Source: Pseudarthrobacter defluvii (lineage in GTDB: Bacteria; Actinomycetota; Actinomycetes; Actinomycetales; Micrococcaceae). Taken from it: a DNA stretch of 64,000 bases. The notes under the pieces are model-generated. The model was not told the DNA's origin, searched no databases, and was given only the letters and a program-made list of their open reading frames with translations. The stretch spans positions 3,534,001-3,598,000 of the forward strand of contig NZ_CP066362.1 in assembly GCF_030323865.1 (NCBI RefSeq), given 5' to 3'. This document shows, piece by piece, positions 43,178 to 52,097 of the stretch. Both the position numbers and the translations under genes were made by a program. The number at the start of each line of letters is the position of its first letter. The first letter of the stretch is position 1.

Positions 43178-44647
43178 CTACACACCCGTGTAGACGGTTT
43201 TGCCCCAGGTAAAGAACTCCAGGGCGGACCTGCCCTGTTCGCGGAACGTGTTGGTGGAGGAGTCCTTGACGCCGCCGAAAGGGACGTTCAGGTCCAGCCC
43301 GGCGGTGGGCCGGTTGACCTTGATGACGCCCGCCTGGGCCCGGGCGGAGAAGTCGGTGGCCAGGGCCAGCGAGTCGGTGCAGATGCCGGCGGTCAGGCCG
43401 TAGCGGGAGTCGTTGATGGCGGCCAGGCCCGCCTCATAGTCTGGCACTTCCAGGACGGCCACCACAGGCCCGAAGATCTCCTCGGTCACGGCTTGATCGT
43501 CGAAGGCCAGGTCGGTGAGCACGGCGGCGGGGAAGAACAGCGCTTCGGAGGAGTCGCCGTCGTACTTTCCGTGCAGGAGTGTTGCGCCGCGGTCGACGGC
43601 GCCACGCACCGCTGCCTGGTCCTGCTCGAATTGCTGCTGGCTCACCACAGCACCCATCGCGGACTCCAGGCCGTCACCCGGCGCGTACTTGGCGGCTTCC
43701 GCCAACAGCGCCTCGAGGAATGCGGGCCGGATGTCGGGGGTGACGTACACACGGGACGTGGCGGTGCAGGCCTGGCCGGTAAGGCCGAAGGCACCGGCCG
43801 CCACCACTTGGGCTGCCTTGCAGGGATCGGCGTCGTCAAGCACCAGGACGCCGTTCTTGCCGCCCATCTCCAGTTGCACCCGGGCGCGCCGCCCGTTGAG
43901 GATTTCCTGCAGGCCGAGGCCCACCTTGGTGGATCCGGTGAAGGACATCCCGGCAACGCGGGGGTCGCGGGCCAGGGCGTCGCCCACCACGCGGCCCTTG
44001 CCGTGGACCACGTTGAACACGCCGGCCGGCAGCCCCGCGTCCTGCAGGGCGCGCGCCAGATGCGTGGCGGACAGTGGGGTGAGCTCGGCGGGCTTGATCA
44101 CCACGGCGTTGCCGCTGATCAGCGCGGGCGCCGTCTTCCAGGCCGGGATGGCGATGGGGAAGTTCCAGGGGGTGATCAGGCCGACGACGCCCAGTGGTTC
44201 GCGGCGGGTGGTGATGGTGGTGTCCGGCAGGCCGCTGGGCAGTACTTCGCCGGTGGCGGCCCAGCCGAGTGAACCAAAGAAGCGCAGCACGTCGGAGGCA
44301 CGCTTTACTTCGCCCTTGGCTTCGGCCAGGGTTTTGCCTTCCTCGCGGACCAGGTCTTCGGCGATGGCGGCCTGGCGTTCGATCAGCAGGTTTCCGGCGG
44401 CGAGGAGGATGGCGCCGCGGGAGGGCGCGGGCAGTGCCGCCCAACCTGGTTGCGCCGCTGCAGCGGCGGCGATGGCGGCGTCAACGTCTGCGGCGGTCCC
44501 GCTGGGTGACAGCGCCACCAGCTCATCCGGCCGGGCGGGGTTCATCCGCCGGGTTTCTGCCTCGCCCAGCCACTGGCCGTTGATGAGGTGCTGGGCCGTC
44601 AGGTGGGCGTGGGTAGTGGTGTGTGGGTCGAGTGCTGTGGAGGTCAT
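43178..44647 (-). CDS. Aldehyde dehydrogenase
   Basis: A 489-residue NAD(P)-dependent aldehyde dehydrogenase. PWNFPIAIPAWKTAPAL is the cofactor segment, LEMGGKNGVLVLDDADP holds the general-base Glu, and GLTGQACTATSRVYV has the catalytic Cys. The LEMGGKNGVLVLDDAD and GQACTATSR patterns are close to alpha-ketoglutarate-semialdehyde dehydrogenases, which is suggestive for a lyase-derived semialdehyde. ATG 44647 follows AAAGGA; the longer frame is rejected. It sits between the SDR and ferredoxin genes in the operon. Confidence 0.92.
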   Translation of the reverse strand: MTSTALDPHTTTHAHLTAQHLINGQWLGEAETRRMNPARPDELVALSPSGTAADVDAAIAAAAAAQPGWAALPAPSRGAILLAAGNLLIERQAAIAEDLVREEGKTLAEAKGEVKRASDVLRFFGSLGWAATGEVLPSGLPDTTITTRREPLGVVGLITPWNFPIAIPAWKTAPALISGNAVVIKPAELTPLSATHLARALQDAGLPAGVFNVVHGKGRVVGDALARDPRVAGMSFTGSTKVGLGLQEILNGRRARVQLEMGGKNGVLVLDDADPCKAAQVVAAGAFGLTGQACTATSRVYVTPDIRPAFLEALLAEAAKYAPGDGLESAMGAVVSQQQFEQDQAAVRGAVDRGATLLHGKYDGDSSEALFFPAAVLTDLAFDDQAVTEEIFGPVVAVLEVPDYEAGLAAINDSRYGLTAGICTDSLALATDFSARAQAGVIKVNRPTAGLDLNVPFGGVKDSSTNTFREQGRSALEFFTWGKTVYTGV

Positions 44648-44676
44648 GGCGTTCCTTTGGAAGATGGTGGGTGGGG

Positions 44677-45477
44677 CTAGAGGCTGCGGATGAGGCCGCC
44701 GTCGCACCGGAGTGCCACGCCGGTGATGTACGACGCCGGGGCGCTGCACAGGAAGGCGGCAGCGGCACCGAATTCGGCGGGTTCCCCATACCGCCGCGCG
44801 GGGATGGTCTTGCGGGATTCGAGCCGGATCTCCTCAAGGGTGGTGCCGCGGCGTTTGGCGGCGGCCTGGTCCAGTTCGGTGACCCGGTCGGTGGCGATCC
44901 TGCCCGGCAGGAGCAGGTTGACGGTGACCCCGTCCAGCGCCACTTCGGCAGCCAGCGTCTTGAGGTACGCGGCCAGCGCGGCGCGGCCGGTGTTGGAGAT
45001 GGCCAGGTTGGGCAGGGGTGCCGCCACGCCGCTGGAGCCGACGGCCAGGATCCTCCCCCACCGCCGCTCCCGCATGCCGGGAAGGGTCAGGGACACCAGC
45101 GCCTGGTGCGGCCTGACCAAGGTTTCGAACGCCGCGGCAATGTCCTCGGACCCGAGCGTGGCGGCCGCGCCGGGCTTGGGTCCTGGCCCGTTGAGGACCA
45201 GGATGTCAATGGGCCCCAGGCCGGTTTCGGTCTGCGCTACGGCCGCCTCCACTCCCCCGGGCGCGGTGAGGTCGGCTTCGACGGCGATGGCCCTGAAGCC
45301 TTGCAGATCCCCGGAATCGGCCTGCAGCTCCGCCACGATCTCCTGTGCTCGTTCCCGGCGCCTGCCCACGATGGCAACTTTGGCTCCCTCGGCGGCGAGA
45401 GCCCGCGCCACTGCGAGCCCCAGTCCCCCGGTGGAGGCCGCCACCAGGGCTGTCCGTCCTGCGATACCCAAATCCAT
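44677..45477 (-). CDS. SDR family protein lacking the catalytic Tyr and Lys
   Basis: A 266-residue Rossmann protein. The nucleotide loop TALVAASTGGLGLAVARALA is intact, with a basic GRRRER that favours NADP(H). The active-site segment reads VGSSGVAAPLPNLAISNTGR: the Tyr-x3-Lys pair is replaced by Ser161 and Arg165. The same SNxxR replacement exists in a known side branch of FabG-like proteins whose activity is unclear. ATG 45477 shares a base with the lyase stop. The enzyme is either an unusual reductase or a non-catalytic partner. Confidence 0.88.
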   Translation of the reverse strand: MDLGIAGRTALVAASTGGLGLAVARALAAEGAKVAIVGRRRERAQEIVAELQADSGDLQGFRAIAVEADLTAPGGVEAAVAQTETGLGPIDILVLNGPGPKPGAAATLGSEDIAAAFETLVRPHQALVSLTLPGMRERRWGRILAVGSSGVAAPLPNLAISNTGRAALAAYLKTLAAEVALDGVTVNLLLPGRIATDRVTELDQAAAKRRGTTLEEIRLESRKTIPARRYGEPAEFGAAAAFLCSAPASYITGVALRCDGGLIRSL

Positions 45478-46427
45478 CAGAGGCTCCCGGCCGAAACGGG
45501 GGTACGGGTCAGTTTCAATGCCGTGGCAGCTTCGCGGAGGTGTGCGGACATGGCGTGCCGCAGGTTTTCCGGGAATGCGGCCGCAGGGGCACGGACGCCG
45601 GAGTCCTTGATCCAGCCCCGTTCCCGCAGGCATTCCTTGCGGATGGCCAGTGCCACCTTGGCCTGCTGTTCGAAGTTGATGAGCGGCAGGTAGGGCACCA
45701 GCTGGGCTGCGGCGGCTGCATAACCCTCCCGCTGCCAGGCCCGGACGCAGGCAATGAGCGCTTCCGGGTAGGAGAAGCCGGTCATGGCTCCTGCCGCGCC
45801 GGCCAGGAGTTCATCCAGCAGGCCTTGACCGCCAAGTCCGCCGAACACCGAGATGCCCGTGGCGGCGCTGAGGGTTGCGATGGCCACGCTGGTGGGCGGC
45901 GCCTCGGCCTTGATGGCGATGACGGCGGGGCTTGCCTTGACCACAGCGACCAGCACGTCGGTGGAAATGCTGACGCCGCTGGCCAGGGGGTAGTCCTGCA
46001 GCACCACCTTGGCACCGGTGGCACGGTGGATGGCGTCCAGGTGCGCGGCCACCACGTCCGGTTTCGGCGAGTTGGCCTGCACCATGACGGCCGCGAGCCG
46101 CTGGCCGGCCGCTTCCTGGGCGGCGCGGATTTCCTCGATGGCTGGCCGCGTGGCCAGGGCCGTCACGCCCACCACCAAAGGCAGGTTGGTGCATTCGACG
46201 GCGATTTCCAGGACCTGCCGCCGCTCCTCTGCCGTGAGTGCGGCTGCTTCGCCGAACACGCCCAGGACGGTCAGGCCGGTGGCGCCGATGGTTTCGTAGC
46301 GCTCCACGAGGTCCGAGAGGCTATCCAGGTCCACGTCCAGGGTGCTTCCCTGGAACGGGGTGGCAACGACGCCCCACACGCCCGGGGGCAGGGATTCACG
46401 CTTTTCAGGCGCGGCGGATTGCGGCAT
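45477..46427 (-). CDS. Dihydrodipicolinate synthase family lyase
   Basis: A 316-residue TIM-barrel aldolase of the DapA/NAL family. Lys173 in VIAIKAEAPPTS is the Schiff-base lysine. GLTVLGVFGEAAALTAEERR is the pyruvate-carboxylate loop, with Val-Phe in place of the usual Thr-Thr. The canonical catalytic Tyr before Asn-x-Pro is Gln144 here (VVLQDYPLASG), with Tyr two residues later. It is therefore not a lysine-biosynthesis DapA but a catabolic aldolase or dehydratase. ATG 46427 follows AAGGA. It is coupled to the SDR gene. Confidence 0.88.
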   Translation of the reverse strand: MPQSAAPEKRESLPPGVWGVVATPFQGSTLDVDLDSLSDLVERYETIGATGLTVLGVFGEAAALTAEERRQVLEIAVECTNLPLVVGVTALATRPAIEEIRAAQEAAGQRLAAVMVQANSPKPDVVAAHLDAIHRATGAKVVLQDYPLASGVSISTDVLVAVVKASPAVIAIKAEAPPTSVAIATLSAATGISVFGGLGGQGLLDELLAGAAGAMTGFSYPEALIACVRAWQREGYAAAAAQLVPYLPLINFEQQAKVALAIRKECLRERGWIKDSGVRAPAAAFPENLRHAMSAHLREAATALKLTRTPVSAGSL

Positions 46428-46471
46428 GAGTGGTCCTTCTTCTGTTGGAACTCTTAGTGGGAAACGTGTGT

Positions 46472-47278
46472 TCAGCGGCCCGGCCACACCGGCGGCCGCT
46501 TTTCCTGGAACGCACGGACGCCTTCGGCGGAGTCTTCGCTGTCCAGGGCCGCCATGAGGGCCGGCAGCCGGAGGCCGCGCGCTTCGGCGGCCGTGAGGTG
46601 CGAAGTCCGGGCAGCCATCTGCTTGACCGCCCGGACGGAGGTGGGGGCGCAGGCGAGGATCTGGTCCACCCAGCGCTGCACGGCGGCGTCGAGCTCCTCG
46701 GCCGGCACCACTTCGTTGACCAAGCCCATGGCCTGCATCTCGGCCGCGTCGGCTTTCCGGCCGGTGAGGAGCATGCCCATGGCCTGGGTGTAGGGGACGC
46801 GGCGCAGCAGCTGGTGGATGCCGCCGTCGAGCGCCAACCGCCCAACCCTGGGCTCCGTCAATCCGAACTTGGCGCTGTCCGCCGCCACCACGATGTCCGC
46901 GCCCAGGACGATTTCCATCCCGCCGCCCAGGGCGTAGCCGTTGACCTTGGCGATCACGGGGATGTCCAGGGTGGTGCGCAGGCTCAGGCCGCCGAACCCG
47001 TTGGGGTCCAGGCCGGCCCAGTACTCCAGGCCGGTCTTGTCCACGGCGGAGGCAGACATGTCCGCGCCCACGCAGAACGCGCGGGGCCCTGCCCCGGTGA
47101 CGACCACAGCCCGCACGGACGCATCCTGCTCCAGCTGTTCCCAGATGTCGTTGAGCCGGGCCTGCGCGGTGCCGTCGACCGCGTTCAGGACGTGCTGCCG
47201 GTCGATAACCACCGTGGCAACGTGGTTATCGATGGTCAGGGTGACCTGGTCCACCTTTTCTTCCACGGAAGCGCTCAC
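46472..47278 (-). CDS. Enoyl-CoA hydratase/isomerase family protein
   Basis: A 268-residue crotonase-fold enzyme. The oxyanion-hole segments are GAGPRAFCVGADMSASAV and PVIAKVNGYALGGGMEIVL. The candidate acid is Glu in FGLTEPRVGRLALDGGIHQL. It acts on a CoA thioester, adding water or isomerising the double bond. The start overlaps the CoA-transferase stop by four bases, so the CoA ester made by that enzyme is the likely substrate. Confidence 0.93.
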   Translation of the reverse strand: MSASVEEKVDQVTLTIDNHVATVVIDRQHVLNAVDGTAQARLNDIWEQLEQDASVRAVVVTGAGPRAFCVGADMSASAVDKTGLEYWAGLDPNGFGGLSLRTTLDIPVIAKVNGYALGGGMEIVLGADIVVAADSAKFGLTEPRVGRLALDGGIHQLLRRVPYTQAMGMLLTGRKADAAEMQAMGLVNEVVPAEELDAAVQRWVDQILACAPTSVRAVKQMAARTSHLTAAEARGLRLPALMAALDSEDSAEGVRAFQEKRPPVWPGR

Positions 47279-48528
47279 CGCAGCACCCCCAGTTCCTGCA
47301 GCCGCGCGATGGTGTCCGCGTCGAAGCCGTTTTCCAGCAGGACCTCCACGTTGTGCTCGCCGAGGCGGGGTGCGACGCGGCGGACAACGGGCGGGGTGGC
47401 GGAGAGCCGGATGGGGGCGTTCAGCATCTTCACGGTCCCCACCCCCGGATGTTCGGCCTCCACGATCATCCCGTTCGCCTCGGTCTGCGCATCGGCGAGC
47501 GCCTGTTCCAGGGTGTGGACAGGAGCATTGAGCAGCCCCTGTTCCTCCAGCTTTCCGGTCCAGTATTCGGTGGTGTTGGTGGCGAAATGCTCCCGGAAGA
47601 TGGCCTGCAGGGCGGGCTTGTTCTTGAACTGCTGCTCAAGGGTGGCGAATCCGGGCCGTTCCGTGAGGTCCTCGTCCAGGCCCAGGGCGTCGGAGATCCG
47701 TGCCAGCGGGTCGGGGGTGAAGCCGCCCACCATGCACACGGCACCGTCGGTGGTTTCGAAGACGCCGCTCAGCGGCATGGCGCCCCAGTTGACCTCGTAG
47801 CCGCGGTTGAGCTGCATGCAGGCCTCCTGCATCTGCAGGTGCAGCATGGAGTCGTACATGGTCACCTCCACCTTTTGCCCCACACCAGACGCCTGCCGGG
47901 TGCGAAGCGCCAGCAGGATGCCCTGCATTAGGTGCATGCCCGTGATGTAGTCGCAGAGCGTGGTGGGGTAGATGGCCGGCTTCTGGTCATCCGATTCGCG
48001 CCGCCACATCACGCCGGAGTAGGCCTGCGCGATCGCGTCCTGCCCGCCCTTGTGCGAGTACGGTCCCACGGGGCCGAAGCCGGTGCCGGAGGCCCAGATA
48101 ATTCCCGGGTTCTTAACCTTGAGCTCCTCGTAGCCGAAGCCCATCCGCTCCATCACGCCGGAGCGGAAGTTGCTGACCACCACGTCGGCGTCGGCCAACA
48201 GCCGGTGCAGCACCTCGCGGCCTTCATCGGTGCGGGTATCCACGGAGACGCTGCGCTTGTTGCGGTTGATGGACAGGAAGATCGGGTTGTCCTGGCCGTC
48301 CTGGTCGGGGAATGAGTTGCGGGAAATGTCGCCCGCGCCGGGCCGCTCCACCTTGATGATGTCGGCACCGTAGTCGCCCAACAGCTGGGTGCAGGACGGG
48401 CCCATGAACACCTGGGTGAAGTCCACAATCCGGATGCCCTCCAGCGGAAGGGGCACCGGCGAGCCGGCCGCACTGCCGCCTGGCGCCGTCGTGCGTTCGT
48501 CCACCCGCTCTACCGTTGCCGCGCTCAC
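47275..48528 (-). CDS. CaiB/BaiF family type III CoA-transferase
   Basis: A 417-residue family III CoA-transferase. DFTQVFMGPSCTQLLGDYGA and KVERPGAGDISRNSFPDQDG are N-terminal signatures. The catalytic Asp is in VEVTMYDSMLHLQMQE. It moves CoA from one carboxylic acid to another, activating the pathway substrate. The stop overlaps the hydratase start and its own start overlaps the FAD oxidoreductase stop (both four bases), so the three are co-translated. Confidence 0.94.
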   Translation of the reverse strand: MSAATVERVDERTTAPGGSAAGSPVPLPLEGIRIVDFTQVFMGPSCTQLLGDYGADIIKVERPGAGDISRNSFPDQDGQDNPIFLSINRNKRSVSVDTRTDEGREVLHRLLADADVVVSNFRSGVMERMGFGYEELKVKNPGIIWASGTGFGPVGPYSHKGGQDAIAQAYSGVMWRRESDDQKPAIYPTTLCDYITGMHLMQGILLALRTRQASGVGQKVEVTMYDSMLHLQMQEACMQLNRGYEVNWGAMPLSGVFETTDGAVCMVGGFTPDPLARISDALGLDEDLTERPGFATLEQQFKNKPALQAIFREHFATNTTEYWTGKLEEQGLLNAPVHTLEQALADAQTEANGMIVEAEHPGVGTVKMLNAPIRLSATPPVVRRVAPRLGEHNVEVLLENGFDADTIARLQELGVLR

Positions 48529-49922
48529 GCCAGGACCGCCGCTTCGGTGTCCAGGGTGGCGTTCGACGACGGGACGTCGCCGGGGTCCGCACCGTGCCGG
48601 CGCATACCCAGTTGGATGTCGGCTGCCGCCACGTCGCGGACCAGCACGCCGGACTCGACGGCGAGCGCTGCGGCGACGCCGACGGCCTGGCCCATGGCCA
48701 TGCAGGGCGGGATTTCGCGGGACATCTTCTGCGCGTCGGGGGTGGCGGAGTAGTGGCGGCCGGCCACCAGGAGCTGATCCACTTCCTTGGGCAGGAGCGA
48801 GCGGTAGGGGTAGTAGTAGTCCCGGCCGCGGGCCACGCTGTCCTGGAAGTGGCGGCGGGAGGTGACGTCTTCCTTGGTCATGACGTACTCACCCTGCAGC
48901 AGGCGGGTCTGGCGGACGCCCATCTGGGAGGCGACGTCCAGCATGTAGCACTTTTCGAAGCCGGGCAGGTTGGCCCGGACGTAGTCCACGGCCTCGGAGA
49001 TCTTGTCACGGGCGGCAAACTCTGCGGCGGTCATGTCTGCCGGGTCCACGCCGTCGAAGCCGGTCATGTGCGGGGCGTTGCACCACACCACGCCGTCGAT
49101 GGGGGTCTTGAGCCACCACAGCTCCCAGGCACCGCCCAGGAGCCGCTTGATCTTGCGGTTGATGGCGCGGGCTTCCTTGGGGTTGGCCTGTTCGAAGGCC
49201 TCAGCGGCCGCGGTGTCCACGTTGCCCAGCCGGAACACCAGGGTGGTGAGGTAGTTGTCCTTGGCGTAGCTGGCGCCGGCGCGGGAGGCAACGTCGATGT
49301 CGCCGGTGGTGTCGATGACCACGTCCGCCATGAAGGCCTGGGGGCCCAGCTTGGTTTCGCAGATGACGCCCTTGATGACGCCGTTGTCCACGATGGGGCG
49401 GGAGAACCAGGAGTGCAGCCGCAGGTCCACGCCGGCCTCGCGGACCAGGTCGTTGGAGATTCGCTTCCACCCGTCCGGGTCGAAAGCGGCGGCGTAGCAG
49501 ATGGGCTTGGGGTTGGTGTGGGAGTGGAAGTCGAAGGTGCCGTAGCGGCCCCACTTGTTCCAGAGTTCCTCGGAAGTACGGCGGTCCTCCGCCGGCGGGA
49601 CGACGGCCAGGCCCAGTTTCTGCAGGCGTTCCACGTATTCGGACACGATGCCGGTGACGGTGATGTCCTGGCCGTTGATCATGTCATCGAGGACAAGCAC
49701 CATGCCGCCGGAGGCCAGGCCGCCCAGGGAGGAGTAGCGCTCCAGGAGCGTGACCTTTGCACCGGAGCGGGCAGCGGTGACGGCGGCGGCCACGCCTGCG
49801 GGGCCACCACCAACCACCAGGACATTGGACCGTGAGATCACCGGCGCGGTGAGGTCTGCCGTGGTGGTGGAGAGCTCCAGGGACCCGGTTTTGGGCGCGG
49901 CGAAGCTGGGTGTGTTGTTCAT
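48525..49922 (-). CDS. FAD-dependent oxidoreductase (FAD_oxidored type)
   Basis: A 465-residue flavoprotein. VLVVGGGPAGVAAAVTAARS (about residues 33-52) is the FAD loop with an ERYSSLGGLASGG continuation. ATADVVIDTTGDIDVASRAG-like sequence in the middle and QLLVAGRHYSATPDAQKMSR near the end fit the FAD_oxidored family. ATG 49922 follows AAGGA; a longer frame to 50651 only reads antisense of the MHS gene. It probably oxidises the imported substrate, with electrons passing to the ferredoxin. The exact reaction is unknown. Confidence 0.9.
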   Translation of the reverse strand: MNNTPSFAAPKTGSLELSTTTADLTAPVISRSNVLVVGGGPAGVAAAVTAARSGAKVTLLERYSSLGGLASGGMVLVLDDMINGQDITVTGIVSEYVERLQKLGLAVVPPAEDRRTSEELWNKWGRYGTFDFHSHTNPKPICYAAAFDPDGWKRISNDLVREAGVDLRLHSWFSRPIVDNGVIKGVICETKLGPQAFMADVVIDTTGDIDVASRAGASYAKDNYLTTLVFRLGNVDTAAAEAFEQANPKEARAINRKIKRLLGGAWELWWLKTPIDGVVWCNAPHMTGFDGVDPADMTAAEFAARDKISEAVDYVRANLPGFEKCYMLDVASQMGVRQTRLLQGEYVMTKEDVTSRRHFQDSVARGRDYYYPYRSLLPKEVDQLLVAGRHYSATPDAQKMSREIPPCMAMGQAVGVAAALAVESGVLVRDVAAADIQLGMRRHGADPGDVPSSNATLDTEAAVLA

Positions 49923-49933
49923 GGGGGAAGTCC

Positions 49934-51265
49934 TTACTTTCCGACGAAGATGCCGTTGGTGCAGCGTGCGGCGAGGTAGAAAACGATGCTGAGGATGGAG
50001 AGGACGGCTACGTAGACCGGGAAGACCCAGGTGAGGTCGAGGGACTGCAGCCAGACCAGGAGGTAGGAGGCCGTGCCGCCGAAGACGGCCACGCCGATGC
50101 CGTAGCCCAGGGCCACACCGGTGCCACGGATGTTCTTGGGCATCAGGGAGGAACTGACCACGTTGTAGAGGGTCATGTTCAGGACCAGGACGATCGAGCC
50201 GCCCAGCAGGACTGCTGCGAACCCGCCGATGCCGGGCTGGACGTAGAGGAGCATGAGGAACACGGAGGGGATGGCCAGGACGCGGGTCACCAGGAACCAG
50301 CGGGACATGGACCGGCCGTCGGCCAGCTTGCCGATGATCCAGCTGCCCACCACCAGGACGACGCCCAGGATGGTGGTGAGGGCGAAGACGGCGGTGGGGT
50401 CTTCCTTGAAGCCACTGCGGGCGGCGCTGGGCAGGCCCACGTTCCAGGCGTAGTTGTAGGCCTGTGCGGCGCCCACCACGAAGATGATGGCCAGGACGGA
50501 GAGCCAGTGCTTGCCCACACCGGACCACACGGTCTTGGCGGTGTTGGCGGCGCGCTCTTCTTCCTTGAGTGTTTCGGGCAGCGAGCGCCTGAGGTAGAGC
50601 ACCACGAAGCCGAAGAGTGCGCCAATGATGAACGGGATGCGCCAGCCCCACTCCCCCATGGCCGAGCCGCCGATCACCAGGCTGCAGACGAAGCTGACCA
50701 GGGAGGCGAGCAGGATGCCGATGTTGACGTAGAAGGACATGATGCCGGCCACGTAGCCTTCGCGGCCTTCCGGAGCCAGTTCAACGGCGTGGGAGGTGGA
50801 CAGCGGGGCTTCGATGCCGGTGGAGATGCCCTGCAGGACGCGGCAGGCCACCAGGATGATGCCGGACCAGGCGCCGATGGTGGCGTAGCTGGGCGTGACG
50901 GCGATGACCAGCGTGGTGCCGGCCATCAGCATGATGGACAGCAGCATCACGCGGCGGCGGCCGATCCGGTCGGCCAGAGTGCCGAGCAGGATGCCGCCGA
51001 GGGGACGGAAGGCGAATCCGACGGCGAACACGGCCAGCGCGTTCAGGGTGGCGGAGAGGGGTTCGGTATTGGGGAAGAAATTCGGGCCGATGAAGGCGGA
51101 CAGGAGGCCAAAGACCATCCAGTCGTACCATTCCAGGGCGTTTCCCAGGCCGAGGCCCAGGAGTCCCTTACGCACTTCGGGGGTGAATTTGTCGCGGTTG
51201 CGGGGGGATGGAGTGGCGGAACGGGGTGACGGTACGGCGTTGTCCGTCGCTTGGATATCGAGCAT
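49934..51265 (-). CDS. MFS transporter, metabolite:H+ symporter type
   Basis: A 443-residue MHS transporter. GLGNALEWYDWMVFGLLSAF in helix 1 and GTLADRIGRRRVMLLSIMLM in loop 2-3 are typical. ATG 51265 has AAGGA before it and MLDIQATDNAVPSP begins a plausible cytoplasmic tail; the longer frame is rejected. It heads the eight-gene operon 11 bases before the FAD oxidoreductase gene and presumably imports the operon's substrate, most likely a carboxylate. Confidence 0.93.
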   Translation of the reverse strand: MLDIQATDNAVPSPRSATPSPRNRDKFTPEVRKGLLGLGLGNALEWYDWMVFGLLSAFIGPNFFPNTEPLSATLNALAVFAVGFAFRPLGGILLGTLADRIGRRRVMLLSIMLMAGTTLVIAVTPSYATIGAWSGIILVACRVLQGISTGIEAPLSTSHAVELAPEGREGYVAGIMSFYVNIGILLASLVSFVCSLVIGGSAMGEWGWRIPFIIGALFGFVVLYLRRSLPETLKEEERAANTAKTVWSGVGKHWLSVLAIIFVVGAAQAYNYAWNVGLPSAARSGFKEDPTAVFALTTILGVVLVVGSWIIGKLADGRSMSRWFLVTRVLAIPSVFLMLLYVQPGIGGFAAVLLGGSIVLVLNMTLYNVVSSSLMPKNIRGTGVALGYGIGVAVFGGTASYLLVWLQSLDLTWVFPVYVAVLSILSIVFYLAARCTNGIFVGK

Positions 51266-51428
51266 GGAAGTGTCCTTACGCTGGCGCCGGGGAGGGCGCA
51301 GGAGGGTATGACGCAGCGACGCCTGTTGGAGGAGGCGCAGGATGCGAAGGTGGCAAGGATTGCCCGGGGCCACAGATTGGGTCCGGACAGTTAGGGGGAA
51401 ACGCAGGCGCCGGCGGGGACCGGCAGGC

Positions 51429-52034
51429 CTACCACTTGTGTGGTGCGTTTACCCAGATGGCTACGCATACCTCTTCGTAGCTGTTCTTGTACCAGTGCGG
51501 GGTTTCTGCCGGGTAGGTGATCGAGTCGCCTTCTTCCAGGCTGTAGCAGACGCCGTCCAAGTAGACGTCCTTCCGGCCCGAGATGATGTAGCAGAACTCT
51601 TCCCCGCTGTGGGTAAAGGGTGTTGCGCTGGTGTCATGCCCTGGGGGCGTCATGATCCATTGCGCTTCGATGGTGCCGTCACGGTCCGGGGTGAGCAGTT
51701 CGTGAACTGCCTCCCCCACGGATTCGCGGGTGACGTTTTTCAGGTTCCGCCGTGCGGATCTGCGGACGACGGGTGACTTGGTTTGGTCCTGGCCAATGAA
51801 GAACCTTCCCACGGGAATGTCCAGTCCATGGGCCAGCTGGGCGAGGGTTGTGAAGGACGGGTTGGCCATGCCGCGTTCGATCTGGCTGACGATCGCCTGG
51901 CTGAGCCCGGTGACGTCCGAGAGCTTGGCCAGGGTCATGCCCTTTTCCTTGCGCATGGCCCGCACTTTGTTGCCAACCGTCGCCAGCAGTTCGCTGGTGG
52001 CCGGCGGTGCGGTGGTGCTACTCTCGGTGGTCAT
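51429..52034 (-). CDS. XRE regulator with cupin domain
   Basis: A 201-residue regulator. The helix-turn-helix is MTLAKLSDVTGLSQAIVSQI followed by ERGMANPSFTTLAQLA. The cupin sensor (about residues 125-195) contains FTHSGEEFCYIISGRKDV and EEGDSITYPAETPHWYKNS. Regulators of this shape control adjacent catabolic genes. The operon start is 163 bases downstream on the same strand. Direct repeats TTACTCA at 52058-52097 lie just before its own start and are the likely binding site. Confidence 0.93.
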   Translation of the reverse strand: MTTESSTTAPPATSELLATVGNKVRAMRKEKGMTLAKLSDVTGLSQAIVSQIERGMANPSFTTLAQLAHGLDIPVGRFFIGQDQTKSPVVRRSARRNLKNVTRESVGEAVHELLTPDRDGTIEAQWIMTPPGHDTSATPFTHSGEEFCYIISGRKDVYLDGVCYSLEEGDSITYPAETPHWYKNSYEEVCVAIWVNAPHKW

Positions 52035-52057
52035 CGGTTGTCTTTCACTGGGTGAGC

Positions 52058-52097
52058 TTACTCACACAACTATAGTGAAGATTTTTACTCAAACAAC
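52058..52097. promoter_or_regulatory. Direct repeats upstream of the XRE-cupin regulator
   Basis: TTACTCACACAAC at 52058-52070 and TTACTCAAACAAC at 52085-52097 are direct repeats, 12 of 13 bases identical and spaced 27 bases start to start. They lie in a strikingly A/T-rich 120-base island just upstream of the regulator start. Probable binding site for that regulator; not palindromic. Confidence 0.55.

Noticed and set aside
48516..51229. Two 439-residue plus-strand open frames opposite the FAD oxidoreductase and MHS genes
   Set aside because: Low-complexity Gly/His/Asp/Val sequence, antisense to two well-supported genes.
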